A DNA stretch of 64,000 bases, from positions 62,001 through 126,000 of the forward strand of contig CALDSD010000068.1 of NCBI GenBank assembly GCA_937911325.1, written 5' to 3'. The notes below the pieces were generated by a model. That model was not told the DNA's origin. It did no database searches and saw nothing but the letters and a program-made list of their open reading frames with translations. The translations under genes were made by a program, and so were the position numbers. The stretch comes from an uncultured Neomegalonema sp. GTDB lineage: Bacteria > Pseudomonadota > Alphaproteobacteria > Rhodobacterales > Rhodobacteraceae. This document shows, piece by piece, positions 1 through 13,913 of the stretch. Position 1 is the first letter of the stretch. Each line of letters starts with the position of its first letter.

Positions 1-654
1 ATCGAGAAACTCTTTGCGTTGCCGCCCTTCAAACGCCTGGATGAACGATGTCCCGCTCAGGCTTTCGACGTCTTCGTTCAGCAGGCGCGCAGTCGCCGAA
101 TTGGCGCTCAAAATCCGGCCTGTGCTGGCGTCGACGATCGCGACTGCGTCGGTCATCGCTTCCATCAACACGCGGTAGCGCGTTTCAAAGTCGCGGGACC
201 GCTCGTAGTCCTTTTCAAGCGCCATCTGAGCTTTGACGAGCTGCTGCTGCACCTCAGCTATTGGGCGCAGGTCGCGTCCCAAAAGAATGAGAGCGCCTTG
301 ATCATTAGCCGGATGCGCTGTGTAGCGAATGGGAAACTCCCAGTTCGCGTTGTCGACGTGATTGATCTCGAAGGGCTTGGATCCCCGTTCGTCGCCTTTC
401 TTGAGCGCTGTCAGCCGCGACTTCAGCTTGGGCCGGCTTTCGACAGTCAAGAACTCCTCGAGCGCCCGTCCCTCCCAGTGATCGAGGCAGCCGAGGCTGC
501 GGTTCTCGGGATTCACGGAAATGCTGGCGACCACGCCGACTGCGTCGACGACGATCGCAAGGTCGCAACTAGAGGCGAGGATCGCACCGAACTTGTCGGG
601 CGAGACCGCAGGGCGCTGATCTTTGCCCTTGAATTGCGTCTCGTGTCTCGTCAC
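1..654 (-). CDS. ppsR: PpsR/CrtJ photosynthesis gene repressor, 3' end cut by window edge
   Basis: This is the master redox-responsive repressor of bacteriochlorophyll, carotenoid and light-harvesting genes. Only the first 218 residues are visible; the later PAS region and the C-terminal Fis-type helix-turn-helix lie outside the window. The visible part reads as an N-terminal PAS-like domain (SPDKFGAILASSCDLAIVVD near the start), a glutamine-containing linker (AEVQQQLVKAQMALEKDYER) and the start of a second PAS domain (YRVLMEAMTDAVAIVDASTG). A GTG at 652-654 is the best start, because the ppaA stop lies 17 codons upstream in the same frame and no ATG comes between. It follows ppaA by 48 bases on the same strand, the usual alphaproteobacterial order. 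Its product is expected to bind TGT-N12-ACA boxes such as those at 1650 and 1789. Confidence 0.9.
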   Translation of the reverse strand, partial: MTRHETQFKGKDQRPAVSPDKFGAILASSCDLAIVVDAVGVVASISVNPENRSLGCLDHWEGRALEEFLTVESRPKLKSRLTALKKGDERGSKPFEINHVDNANWEFPIRYTAHPANDQGALILLGRDLRPIAEVQQQLVKAQMALEKDYERSRDFETRYRVLMEAMTDAVAIVDASTGRILSANSATARLLNEDVESLSGTSFIQAFEGRQRKEFLD

Positions 655-702
655 TGCCGCCGTCTCTCGTACGTTTTGTTCGTCGTATGACGCGCTGCGC
701 CC

Positions 703-1503
703 TTAAGAAACCAGCCGCGCTGGCGAGAGGGAAGTCTGCTGGGCGTTGAGGCCGCAGAAATCAAGAACTTCCCGCGTATTTGTGGAAACCAAATCTGCGC
801 CAGTTGCGCTCTGGACGTCAATATCTAGCTGTGTCACAGCGCCGCCAACCACTAATGGCGCCTGCGGTGCGTCGCACGCCCGGATCTCGTCGATGAGATC
901 GCGCACATAGGGGAGCGAGCGTTCGCTCGAAGCAGAGATGCCGACCATCGAAAAGCTATGCGCTCGAAGCGTCTCGACGATTTCGGTGTTCGACATGTCC
1001 AACGCCATATGAACCCACAGACCGTGTCTCCGGAAATTGCTCGCAGCGATGAACGCGCCAAACGTGTGCTGTTCTGATTGCGGGACGACTATCAGGGCGG
1101 TGTGGCCGAGCGGGATCGTCTTGCCGCCGCTTTCATAGCGGGCGCTCAGGCCGCGGGCGAGATTCTGCAGGCGCGAGGCGCCGACGCTGACCTGCGCGAA
1201 GGACAGCTCGTCGTCCACCCAGCGTTGGCCGAGCATCCGCGCCGCCTGGGGCAGATAGCATTCGTAGATCTCGTCGGAACTCACGCCGAAGGCGATCAGG
1301 CGAGCGATCACGTTGTGCCGACGGGCCTCGTCGACGTCGACCAGCGCGTCGCAAAGTTCATTGTATCGAGCGCGCCGAAGATCCAGGGCGTCTGTCTGCG
1401 CATGAGACGCCACGACCGCAAGGGCGCGTTTGGCCAGGGCGGCAACCTCCCCTGTGGACAGATTGCTGGCTGTCGGCGATGTTTTTCTGCGGCGGTCTGG
1501 CAT
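703..1503 (-). CDS. ppaA: PpaA/AerR cobalamin-binding antirepressor of PpsR
   Basis: Partner of PpsR/CrtJ that binds B12 through a SCHIC-type domain and adjusts repression of photosynthesis genes by light and oxygen. From the ATG at 1503 the protein has 266 residues: a helical N-terminal half (to about residue 125) and a C-terminal B12-binding Rossmann-like domain. PQSEQHTFG at about 141-149 contains His146, the likely cobalt-coordinating histidine by analogy with AerR. The ATG has a GAGG ribosome-binding site 8 bases upstream. A GTG at 1545 gives a form 14 residues longer. Long and short AerR isoforms from alternative starts are known in Rhodobacter capsulatus, so both starts may be used. 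It is divergent from bchF and probably shares PpsR control. Confidence 0.9.
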   Translation of the reverse strand: MPDRRRKTSPTASNLSTGEVAALAKRALAVVASHAQTDALDLRRARYNELCDALVDVDEARRHNVIARLIAFGVSSDEIYECYLPQAARMLGQRWVDDELSFAQVSVGASRLQNLARGLSARYESGGKTIPLGHTALIVVPQSEQHTFGAFIAASNFRRHGLWVHMALDMSNTEIVETLRAHSFSMVGISASSERSLPYVRDLIDEIRACDAPQAPLVVGGAVTQLDIDVQSATGADLVSTNTREVLDFCGLNAQQTSLSPARLVS

Positions 1504-1626
1504 GGCGCCACCTCTGCCCCGAAAGTCGCGGGACGCTCCGCTCACGCCTCAAGATGAGAACCTGCCGGTTGAACTTAGGTCTGAGAACTTAAGTTCGCGA
1601 ATCCGGTCGGGCTGCGAGCACACGAC

Positions 1627-1655
1627 ATCATGTCGCAGCCGGCGGCGGATGTCAA
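1627..1655 (-). promoter_or_regulatory. Predicted sigma70-type promoter of ppaA
   Basis: Read on the minus strand, TTGACA (1655-1650) is followed after 17 bases by CATGAT (1632-1627), a 4 of 6 match to TATAAT. The -35 hexamer is also the left half of the PpsR box at 1650-1667, so repressor binding would exclude RNA polymerase. This is a sequence-pattern prediction only. Confidence 0.5.
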
Positions 1656-1667
1656 AGGCGTCAGACA
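1650..1667. promoter_or_regulatory. PpsR/CrtJ operator, TGT-N12-ACA
   Basis: An exact TGT-N12-ACA palindrome (TGTCAAAGGCGTCAGACA), the consensus bound by PpsR/CrtJ. It lies between divergent ppaA and bchF and covers the predicted -35 of ppaA. It is 139 bases from the second box; paired distant boxes are typical of CrtJ-regulated promoters. Confidence 0.7.
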
Positions 1668-1788
1668 CATCCGTCCACCTTCAAAACTAATTCAGCGCGT
1701 TGGATCGATGTGGAGCGTTTTTTGTCAACAGAAACGCCGAATTCGCGGCGCTGTGCCCCGAGTCCATAGCAAACTGTCAATTTCAAAG

Positions 1789-1806
1789 TGTAAATTAGCA
1801 TTGACA
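1789..1806. promoter_or_regulatory. PpsR/CrtJ operator, TGT-N12-ACA
   Basis: An exact TGT-N12-ACA palindrome (TGTAAATTAGCATTGACA). Its right half forms the TTGACA -35 hexamer of the predicted bchF promoter. A TGTCAA at 1775-1780 also mirrors the TTGACA at 1801-1806, giving a wider nested inverted repeat. Confidence 0.75.
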
Positions 1807-1830
1807 CTTTTTTGACCCAGGCGCTAGCTT
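1801..1830 (+). promoter_or_regulatory. Predicted sigma70-type promoter of the bchF operon
   Basis: TTGACA at 1801-1806 is followed after 18 bases by TAGCTT at 1825-1830, a weak -10. The start codon of bchF lies about 30 bases further on. The overlap of the -35 with the PpsR box predicts direct repression of the whole bchF-to-hemA run. Confidence 0.5.
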
Positions 1831-1862
1831 TCTGGATGAACGCGAGGCGAAGGAGTCACGTG

Positions 1863-5248
<3,386 letters not shown>

Positions 5249-5259
<11 letters not shown>

Positions 5260-8200
5260 CCGCGGCATAACAGGCGCTTCGGGACCAGCGCCGTATCGCA
5301 TCGCGATCGTAACCCTGGACGCGCATGCGGCAGGGCCCGCGGCGCGCGCCGAGGCGCGGCTGGCGAAGATGTTCCCAGGCTTGCAGTTGAGCGTGCACGC
5401 AGCGGCGGGGTGGGCCGAAAATCCCGAGACGCTGGTCGAGGCGAAGCGAGCGGTGGCGAAAGCCGACATCGTGATCGCCAACCTGTTGTTCCTCGAAGAA
5501 CACATCCGCGCGATCCTTCCTGATCTTAAGGCGCGCCGCGACGACTGTGACGCGATGATCGGCCTGATCGCCGCAAGCGAGATCGTCTCGCTGACGAGAA
5601 TGCGCGGGCTCGACATGAGCAAACCTGCGAGCGGCGTTATGGCGCTGCTCAAGAAGTTGCGCGGATCGAGAAAGAAAGACGCGTCCGCTTCGAGCGGCGA
5701 GAAGCAGATGAAGATGCTGCGGCGTCTGCCGCGCATCCTGCGGTTCATCCCCGGCAAGGCGCAGGACCTGCGCGCGTACTTCCTGACGATGCAGTACTGG
5801 CTTGGCGGCTCGGACGACAACGTTCAGGCGATGATCCAGTACCTGGTTTCGCGCTATTCGGAGCGCGACGGCTTTGCGAGCGTCGAAGCGCCCGCGCCGG
5901 TCGAATATCCCGAGACCGGTTTGTATCATCCAGGACTTGCGAGCCGGATGACAACGGACCTCGCCGAGTTGCCCGCGCCGGCCGAGCCTGTCGCAACGAT
6001 CGGCGTGCTGCTGATGCGGTCGTATGTGCTGGCCAGCGACACCGCGCATTACGATGCGGTGATCGAGGCGTTGGAGGCGCGAGGCCTGCGGGTGATCCCG
6101 GCCTTCGCCGCTGGTCTGGACGGGCGTCCGGCGATCGAAGCGTTCTTCGAAAAAAATGGTCGCTCGAACATCGACGCGCTGGTGTCCTTGACTGGTTTCA
6201 GCCTGGTCGGCGGCCCGGCCTATCACGACAGCGGCGCCGCGGAAGAAGTCTTGGCGCGGCTCGACGTGTCCTATGTCGCAGCTCACGCGCTGGAGTTTCA
6301 AACCCTGGCGCAGTGGAGCGCGAGCTCCGGCGGGTTAGGTCCTGTTGAAACGACGATGCTTGTGGCGTTGCCGGAAATTGACGGCGCCACCAATCCGATC
6401 GTGTTTGGCGGGCGGCTCGACTCGCAAACCTGCGACGGCTGTGCGCGGAGATGCGCTGCGACTTCGGCCGCTCGCGAAATGTCGGCGTGCCCCGAGCGCG
6501 TGGAGCGCCTAGTCGGCCGGGTTGAGAAACTCGCGCGGCTGCGCCGGTCGAAGGTCGCCGAACGCAAGGTCGCCGTCGTCCTTTACGGTTTTCCGCCGAA
6601 CGCGGGCGCCGCCGGCACGGCCGCTTATCTCGGCGTATTCGAAAGTCTGTGGAACACGCTCAACGCGATGAAGGCCGAGGGCTACTCTCTCGACGTGCCA
6701 GAGAGCGTCGACGCCTTGCGCGAGGCCGTGTTGCGCGGCGATGCGGAGCGGTTCGGGCAAGAAGCCAACGTGGCGGCTCGGGTGACGGCCGACGATATGG
6801 TCGCGCGCGAACGGCACCTGTCCGAGATCGAAGCGACCTGGGGTCCTGCGCCTGGCCGGCACCAGTCGGATGGCGGCGGGGTGTTCGTGCTCGGCAAGCA
6901 GTTCGGCAATGTCTTTGTCGGCCTGCAACCGGCTTTCGGTTACGAGGGCGACCCGATGCGGTTGCTGTTCGAGAAGAGCTTCGCGCCGACCCATGCCTTC
7001 AGCACCTTCTATCGCTGGATCCGCGAGGACTTCGGCGCCGATGCGGTTCTGCATTTCGGCATGCACGGCGCACTTGAATTCATGCCCGGCAAACATGCGG
7101 GTTTGAGCGGCGCGTGCTGGCCCGACCGACTGATTGGCGACGCGCCGAACGTCTATCTCTACGCCGCCAACAATCCGTCCGAAGGCACACTGGCCAAGCG
7201 GCGTTCGGGCGCTGTTTTGGTCAGCCATCTGACCCCGCCATTGGCGAAAGCGGGTCTCTACAAAGGCCTCCTGGAACTCAAGGACAGTGTGAGCCGCTGG
7301 CGGTCCGCCGGTCCTGAGGCGTCGGAGCGGGGCGAGCTCGAAGAGCTGATCCGCAGCCAGGCTGAGTCGGTGGATCTCGACCCGGATACGGCGCCCGACA
7401 CGCTCTGGTTGACGCTTCTTGAAAGTGAGAATGCACTGATCCCCGAGGGGCTGCATGTTGTCGGTCAGCCCCTTTCCGAAAGCGCTCGCGCGGGTCACAT
7501 CGAGGCGATGACGGAGGCCGGCGCCGATCCGGAGGCGGTCGCGCGCGCCGCGGAGGATCTGGAGCGCGACACCGAATTGCCGGCGCTGCTTCGGGCGCTC
7601 GATGGACGGTTTATTCGCCCGGCGCCGGGCGGCGACCTGATCCGGGCGCCGGAGATCCTGCCCACCGGGCGCAATCTGCATGCGTTCGATCCGTTCCGGA
7701 TGCCGACCGCTTATGCGCTTCAGGATGGCGCGCGCCAGGCCGAGAAGCTTCTGGAGAAGCACGCCGAACTGCCGCGCAGCGTCGCCCTCGTGCTCTGGGG
7801 GTCAGACAACATCAAATCCGACGGCGGCCCGATCGGGCAGGCGCTGGCGCTTCTGGGCGCGCGGCCGCGTTTTGACAGCTACGGACGGCTCTCGGGCGCG
7901 GATCTCATTCCGCTTGCGGAACTGAACCGGCCGCGGATCGACGTGGTCATCACGCTGTCCGGGATCTTCCGCGACCTGCTGCCGCTGCAGACCAAGCTGC
8001 TGGCCGAGGCGGCCTGGCTTGCGGCCAGCGCGGACGAACCCCTGGAGCAGAATTTCGTTCGCGCCCACGCGCTCGCCTATGCCGAAAAGATGTCCGTCGA
8101 TCTCGAGACGGCGGCCCTGCGCGTGTTCTCGAACGCTGAGGGCGCTTATGGCTCAAACGTGAACCAGCTGATCGACTCGGGCGCTTGGGGCGACGAAGAC

Positions 8201-8848
8201 GAGCTCGCCGACGCCTATGAGAAACGCAAGTGCTTCGCGTATGGCCGCGACGGCAAGTCGGCGCGGCAACCCCGGCTTTTGCAGACAGCGCTTCAGGACG
8301 TCGACCTCGCTTATCAGAACCTCGAGAGCGTGGAGTTGGGCGTCACCACGGTCGACCATTACTTCGACACGCTCGGGGGCATCAGCCGCGCCGTTCGCCG
8401 CGCCCGTGGGCAGGAAGCGCCCGTCTATATCGGCGACCAGACCCGCGGCGACGGCAAGGTCCGCACGCTCCGCGAGCAGGTGGCGCTCGAGACGCGCTCG
8501 CGCTCGCTGAACCCGAAATGGTTCGAGGGACTGCTGAAGCATGGCCACGAAGGCGTCCGCCAGATCGAGGCGCAGGTGACCAACACGCTCGGCTGGTCGG
8601 CCACCACAGGCCAGGTTGAGCCCTGGGTCTACGGCCGGCTGACCGAAACCTTCGTGCTGGATGATGAGATGCGGCGACGTCTCGCGGCGTTGAGCCCGGC
8701 TGCGAGCGCGCGGCTCGCGAACCGCCTGCTCGAAGCCCACGAACGCGACTACTGGCGCCCGGACGAAGAGACGCTCGAAGCGCTGCGCCGAGGCGCGATG
8801 GAGATTGAAGACGAACTGGAAGGCATCAGCAGCGTCGCTGCCGAATAA
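5249..8848 (+). CDS. bchH: Magnesium chelatase subunit H
   Basis: Porphyrin-binding catalytic subunit that inserts Mg2+ into protoporphyrin IX, working with BchI and BchD (not in this window). It has 1199 residues, typical for BchH and the related CobN family. Recognisable blocks are the N-terminal head ([14 protein letters not shown]), a central segment with [20 protein letters not shown], and a C-terminal block with [20 protein letters not shown] and [16 protein letters not shown]. The ATG at 5249 overlaps the end of bchB by 11 bases; the same frame continues upstream to 5051 inside bchB, which is not BchH-like. Confidence 0.97.
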
Positions 8849-9816
<968 letters not shown>

Positions 9817-9817
<1 letters not shown>

Positions 9818-10518
9818 TGAGTGAGACCTACGCGCATACGCGGGCTCGGCTCGAAACCTATTTCGACCGTACGGCGGCGGCGGCTTGGGCGCGTCTGACC
9901 TCTGACGCGCCGGTGTCGCGCATTCGTCAGACGGTGCGGGAGGGGCGCGACCAGATGCGCGCGACGCTGCTGAGCCGCTTGCCCGAAGATCTCACAGGCG
10001 CGCGCGTGCTCGACGCGGGCTGCGGCGCGGGGCAGATGGCGATCGAACTCGCCGAGCGCGGCGCCAAGGTCACCGCCGTCGACATCTCGCCAAAGCTGCT
10101 GGACGTGGCGCGGGAGCGGACGCCGGAGACGTTGCGGCCAGCGATCGACTTTGTCGCCGGCGACATGCTCGATCCGGCGCATGGGGGCTTCGACTACGTC
10201 GTCGCAATGGACAGCCTGATCCATTATCGACCTGCGGACATCGCCTCGGTGTTGGCGCGGCTCTCCGAACGTACGCAGCAATCGATCGTCTTCACGGTCG
10301 CGCCGCGCACGCCGTTGCTGACTGCGATGCACACAGCGGGCAAAGCATTTCCCCGCGGCGACCGGTCACCGGCGATTGCGCCGATCAGCACGGGCCGTTT
10401 GAGCCGAGAGCTGATCAAAACACGCGCCGTGGACTGGCGACTTTCGAACGTCCTGCGCGTTGCGCGCGGCTTCTACATCTCGCAGGCGATGGAGCTGAGC
10501 CGGGAGGTGCGCGGATGA
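9817..10518 (+). CDS. bchM: Magnesium-protoporphyrin IX O-methyltransferase
   Basis: SAM-dependent methyltransferase that esterifies the ring C propionate of Mg-protoporphyrin IX, giving the substrate of the AcsF cyclase. It has 233 residues with the class I SAM motif VLDAGCGAGQ at 64-73 and the acidic ribose-binding strand VTAVDIS after it. The ATG at 9817 overlaps the bchL stop (TGATG); a TTG one codon earlier is less likely. It overlaps lhaA by 4 bases. Confidence 0.95.
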
Positions 10519-11981
10519 TTTCGCCCGGCCCAGACTTTTTCCGGCAATTGGGACCGAAGATGCTGCCCTTCGCGGATGCGGCTTCGGACCAACTGCCGCT
10601 GGGCAAGTTGCTGCGATTGTCGCTGTTCCAGGTGTCTGTCGGGATGGCCACGGTCATGCTCTTGGGCACCTTGAACCGGGTGATGATCGTCGAACTGGGC
10701 GTGCCTGCCATCCTGGTGGCGGTCATGGTCGCGCTTCCGGTGTTGATCGCCCCGTTCCGGGCCCTTTTGGGGTTCCGGTCGGACAATCATCGTTCCGCCA
10801 TCGGCTGGAAGCGCGTTCCGTATCTGTGGTTCGGATCGCTCTGGCAGTTCGGCGGTTTGGCGGTGATGCCGTTCTCTCTGCTCGTGTTGTCAGGCGACCA
10901 GATGGTCGGGCCCGCCTGGGCCGGAGAGGCGCTGGCCGCGATCGCCTTTCTCATGACCGGGCTCGGGCTCCACATGACCCAGACAGCCGGTCTCGCGCTC
11001 GCCTCGGACCTCGCGACCGAAGAGACCCGCCCGCGCGTCGTCGCGCTGCTTTACGTGATGTTCCTTCTGGGCATGGCCGTCTCCGCCGTGGTCGTCGGCG
11101 CGCTGCTGGCCGATTTCTCGAGCTTGCGATTGATCCAGGTCGTGCAGGGGACGGCGGTCGTGACCTTGCTTTTGAACCTGATCGCGCTGTGGCGTCAGGA
11201 GAACGTGACGCCGATGACCAAAGCGGAGCGTGCGGCGCCGAAACCGAAGTTCTCCGAAGCGTGGGCGGACCTGATGAGCGGCGGCGGCGCAGGGCGTCTG
11301 CTGGCTGTCGTGGCGATCGGCGCGATGGCGTTTTCCATGCAGGACGTGCTGCTGGAGCCTTATGGCGGCGAGATCCTTGGTCTGAGCGTGGCTGCAACCA
11401 CACTGCTGACCGCAATGTGGGCCGGCGGCGCGCTGATCGGTTTTGCACTTGCGGCGCGCTGGTTGAGCCGAGGCCACGATCCGTACTGGATGACCGCGCG
11501 CGGGCTCGGCATTGGCGTCGTCGGTTTCTGCGCGGTGATCTTTGCGGAGCCGGTCCATCTCGAAGTCGGCTCGATCGTTCTGTTCTTCGCTGGGGCAGGG
11601 CTGATTGGTTTGGGCGGCGGGCTGTTCGGCGTCGCCACGCTGACCGCGGCGATGACTATGCCGACCTCAGGCGCCGCGGGCCGTGGGCTCGCGTTGGGAG
11701 CATGGGGCGCGGCGCAGGCGACCGCAGCGGGCGTTGGCGTCGCCTTGGGCGGCGGTTTGCGCGACTTCGTCAGTGGCGCGGCCGCCTCGGGCGCTCTTGG
11801 CCCCGGTCTGGCGAACCCGGCCACGGGCTACTCGTTTGTCTACCACCTGGAGATTGGACTGCTGTTTTTGACGCTCGTCGTGCTGGGGCCGCTGGCTCGC
11901 TGGCGGCCGCGGGCGCCAACTACGGAACCCAGGGAGCCGCAGAGCGAGACCAAGATCGGTCTTGCTGAATTTCCGACCTGA
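10515..11981 (+). CDS. lhaA: LhaA, PucC-family light-harvesting complex assembly protein
   Basis: Major-facilitator-fold membrane protein needed for assembly of the LH1 antenna around the reaction centre. It has 488 residues and about twelve hydrophobic segments. Family hallmarks are seen near the N-terminus (PFRALLGFRSDNHRSAIGWK), the loop LASDLATEETRPRVVALLY, and the glycine-rich GLIGLGGGLFGVATLTA segment. The position between bchM and puhA is the standard place for lhaA; PucC and the bch2 product are paralogues, but they sit elsewhere in photosynthesis clusters. Confidence 0.93.
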   Translation: MISPGPDFFRQLGPKMLPFADAASDQLPLGKLLRLSLFQVSVGMATVMLLGTLNRVMIVELGVPAILVAVMVALPVLIAPFRALLGFRSDNHRSAIGWKRVPYLWFGSLWQFGGLAVMPFSLLVLSGDQMVGPAWAGEALAAIAFLMTGLGLHMTQTAGLALASDLATEETRPRVVALLYVMFLLGMAVSAVVVGALLADFSSLRLIQVVQGTAVVTLLLNLIALWRQENVTPMTKAERAAPKPKFSEAWADLMSGGGAGRLLAVVAIGAMAFSMQDVLLEPYGGEILGLSVAATTLLTAMWAGGALIGFALAARWLSRGHDPYWMTARGLGIGVVGFCAVIFAEPVHLEVGSIVLFFAGAGLIGLGGGLFGVATLTAAMTMPTSGAAGRGLALGAWGAAQATAAGVGVALGGGLRDFVSGAAASGALGPGLANPATGYSFVYHLEIGLLFLTLVVLGPLARWRPRAPTTEPREPQSETKIGLAEFPT

Positions 11982-12005
11982 TTTGGACTATCGGAGGACC
12001 TGAAA

Positions 12006-12764
12006 ATGGAAGGTATTATCGTAGGAAGGATCGATCTGGCGCTGGTGTCGCTATATCTTTTCTGGCTGTTTTTCGCGGGGCTGGTGTACTGGCTGCAGCG
12101 CGAGAACATGCGTGAGGGCTATCCCCTCGAAGACGAGCAGGGCAACCCGGTCGGCGCTCAGGGGCTCTTCCCGCTGCCGGATCCGAAGACATTCAAGCTG
12201 CCTCATGGCCGCGGTCAAGTGAGCGCGCCCAACGGCAAAGGCGACAGCCGCGAGCTGGCGATGGAGCTGACCTCCCCGTCCGGCGGTTCACCGTTCACGC
12301 CGACTGGCGATCCGTTGGTCGACGGCATCGGACCCGCAGCCTGGGCCGAGCGTCGCGATCTGCCGGAGCTTGACGGCCACGGTCACCCGAAGATCGTGCC
12401 GATGCGCATGTCGGAGAACTTCCAGATCTCGGCTGGCCGCGACCCGCGGGGACTGCCGGTCGCCGCCTATGACGGCGATGTCGTCGGCAAGATCAACGAC
12501 CTTTGGATCGACGAGCCCGAGCAGCTCGTCCGGTATCTTGAGATCGAGTTGAACGACGGCACCGCCTGTCTTCTCCCGATGCCGCTCGCGCGCGTCCGCA
12601 AGTACGGCGTTCGCGTTCACTCGCTGCACGGCAGGCACTTCGCAAACATCCCGCGCACCCGCTCGCCGAACCAGGTGACGATGCTCGAGGAAGAGAAGAT
12701 CTGCGCCTATTACTGCGGCGGCAAGCTCTACGCCAATGAAGAGCGGTTAGAGCCGCAGGTCTAA
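12006..12764 (+). CDS. puhA: Photosynthetic reaction centre subunit H
   Basis: H subunit of the type II reaction centre. It caps the L-M core on the cytoplasmic side and lines the proton path to quinone B. It has 252 residues: a single transmembrane helix at about 12-31 (ALVSLYLFWLFFAGLVYWLQ), then the soluble PRC-barrel domain. Recognisable segments are REGYPLEDE, GDPLVDGIGPAAWAERRD, VGKINDLWIDEPEQLVRYLE and TLLEEEKI-like sequence. GGAGGACCTGAAA precedes the ATG. The L and M genes (pufLM) are not in the window. Confidence 0.97.
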   Translation: MEGIIVGRIDLALVSLYLFWLFFAGLVYWLQRENMREGYPLEDEQGNPVGAQGLFPLPDPKTFKLPHGRGQVSAPNGKGDSRELAMELTSPSGGSPFTPTGDPLVDGIGPAAWAERRDLPELDGHGHPKIVPMRMSENFQISAGRDPRGLPVAAYDGDVVGKINDLWIDEPEQLVRYLEIELNDGTACLLPMPLARVRKYGVRVHSLHGRHFANIPRTRSPNQVTMLEEEKICAYYCGGKLYANEERLEPQV

Positions 12765-12776
12765 GGGGAGGCGGTG

Positions 12777-13424
12777 ATGTCGCACGACGATTTCCAGATT
12801 GAACCGATCCGCGGTCTGCCGGAAGTTCCGCCGGAGGGTGAGAAAATCCTATGGCAGGGCGCGCCATCTTGGCGTGCGTTGGCGCGGGATGCGTTCAAGC
12901 TCTATTGGGTCGCCGGCTACTTCGTGGTCATGGCCGTGTGGCGGGCGGTGGACGTCGCTGCGGCGCGGACGGTGGCGGAGGGCGCGCAGAGCGCCATCCC
13001 GATGCTGGTTCTCGGCGCGATCGCCTGCGGGATCATCGCGTTGATCGCCTATGTGCAGGCGAAGACGACCGTCTACACGATCACCAATCGCCGCGTGGCG
13101 ATGCGGATCGGGGCCGCGCTGACGGTCACGTTGAACCTGCCCTACAAGTGGATCGGATCAGTTGATCTGACCAAGCGGCGCGACGGCACGGGCTCGATCG
13201 CCATGCAGCTGATGGGCTCGACGCGTCTGTCCTACCTTGTCTGCTGGCCGCATGTCCGTCCTTGGCGCATGTCAAAGACGGAGCCGACCCTTCGGTGTAT
13301 CCCGGATGCTGAGAAGATCGCCCATCTGCTGGCGGAATCGGCTCAAGCGCGACTGACCGAAATCGCGCTGAAGCCGGGCGAGGTAGAGGCGGCGGCGCCC
13401 GCCCATCCTGTGGCGGCGGGATAG
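12777..13424 (+). CDS. puhB: PuhB reaction-centre assembly protein
   Basis: Membrane protein of the puhA operon that assists reaction-centre and LH1 assembly. It has 215 residues, starting at the ATG at 12777 (a GTG one codon earlier is possible) behind AAGGGGAGGCGG. Two central hydrophobic segments at about 45-95 are followed by a PH-like domain with VYTITNRRVAMRIGAAL, the signature of bacterial PH (DUF304-type) domains. The soluble N-terminus carries EGEKILWQGAPSW, also typical of that family. It lies 12 bases after puhA. Confidence 0.92.
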   Translation: MSHDDFQIEPIRGLPEVPPEGEKILWQGAPSWRALARDAFKLYWVAGYFVVMAVWRAVDVAAARTVAEGAQSAIPMLVLGAIACGIIALIAYVQAKTTVYTITNRRVAMRIGAALTVTLNLPYKWIGSVDLTKRRDGTGSIAMQLMGSTRLSYLVCWPHVRPWRMSKTEPTLRCIPDAEKIAHLLAESAQARLTEIALKPGEVEAAAPAHPVAAG

Positions 13425-13436
13425 GGGACGACGACC

Positions 13437-13901
13437 ATGCAACGCCTGACCTCCATCCATCCGAAGCTTCCCGAAGATCGGGAGCAAGTGCCACGGATCC
13501 TGGTGCGCGCGGTCGGAGGGTTGATGTTGCTGAGCTTGGTGTTGACCACGTTCGCCGTGCTCAGCGACCGCCCGCTGGAGGCGCTGCCTCTGGACGGTCC
13601 GATCGCTGAGCAGCGCATCATTCACATCTACGCGCGCCAGGACGGCGCGGCGCGCGTGCTCGACCAGAACGGCGGCGTCGTCGCCGATCTGAGGCCTGAT
13701 GAAGGGGGCTTCATCAGCGGCGTGTCGAGAGCTCTCACGCGGGTGCGCGGCACCCATGGCGTGGCGGCGGACGAGCCGGTGCGGCTGATCCGATACCAGG
13801 ATGGCCGCCTCGCTCTGCGCGATGACCTGACAGGGTGGCGCGCGGAACTCATCGGCTTTGGAGCCGACAACACGGCCGCCTTCGCGCGGCTTTTGGACTA
13901 G
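13437..13901 (+). CDS. puhC: PuhC photosynthetic complex assembly protein
   Basis: Single-pass protein of the puhA operon that affects LH1 and reaction-centre organisation. It has 154 residues with one transmembrane segment at about 24-43 (VRAVGGLMLLSLVLTTFAVL) and a soluble, presumably periplasmic, C-terminal domain. It follows puhB by 12 bases. The identification rests on operon position, the topology and segments such as LDGPIAEQRIIHI and GVSRALTRVR, which are typical of the family. Confidence 0.85.
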   Translation: MQRLTSIHPKLPEDREQVPRILVRAVGGLMLLSLVLTTFAVLSDRPLEALPLDGPIAEQRIIHIYARQDGAARVLDQNGGVVADLRPDEGGFISGVSRALTRVRGTHGVAADEPVRLIRYQDGRLALRDDLTGWRAELIGFGADNTAAFARLLD

Positions 13902-13913
13902 AGGGAAGAAACG

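Noticed and set aside
19-690. Plus-strand open frame opposite ppsR
   Set aside because: The minus strand encodes recognisable PpsR; this frame is an antisense shadow with no family features.
6509-7762. Long minus-strand frame inside bchH
   Set aside because: Antisense shadow; bchH is unambiguous over the same bases.
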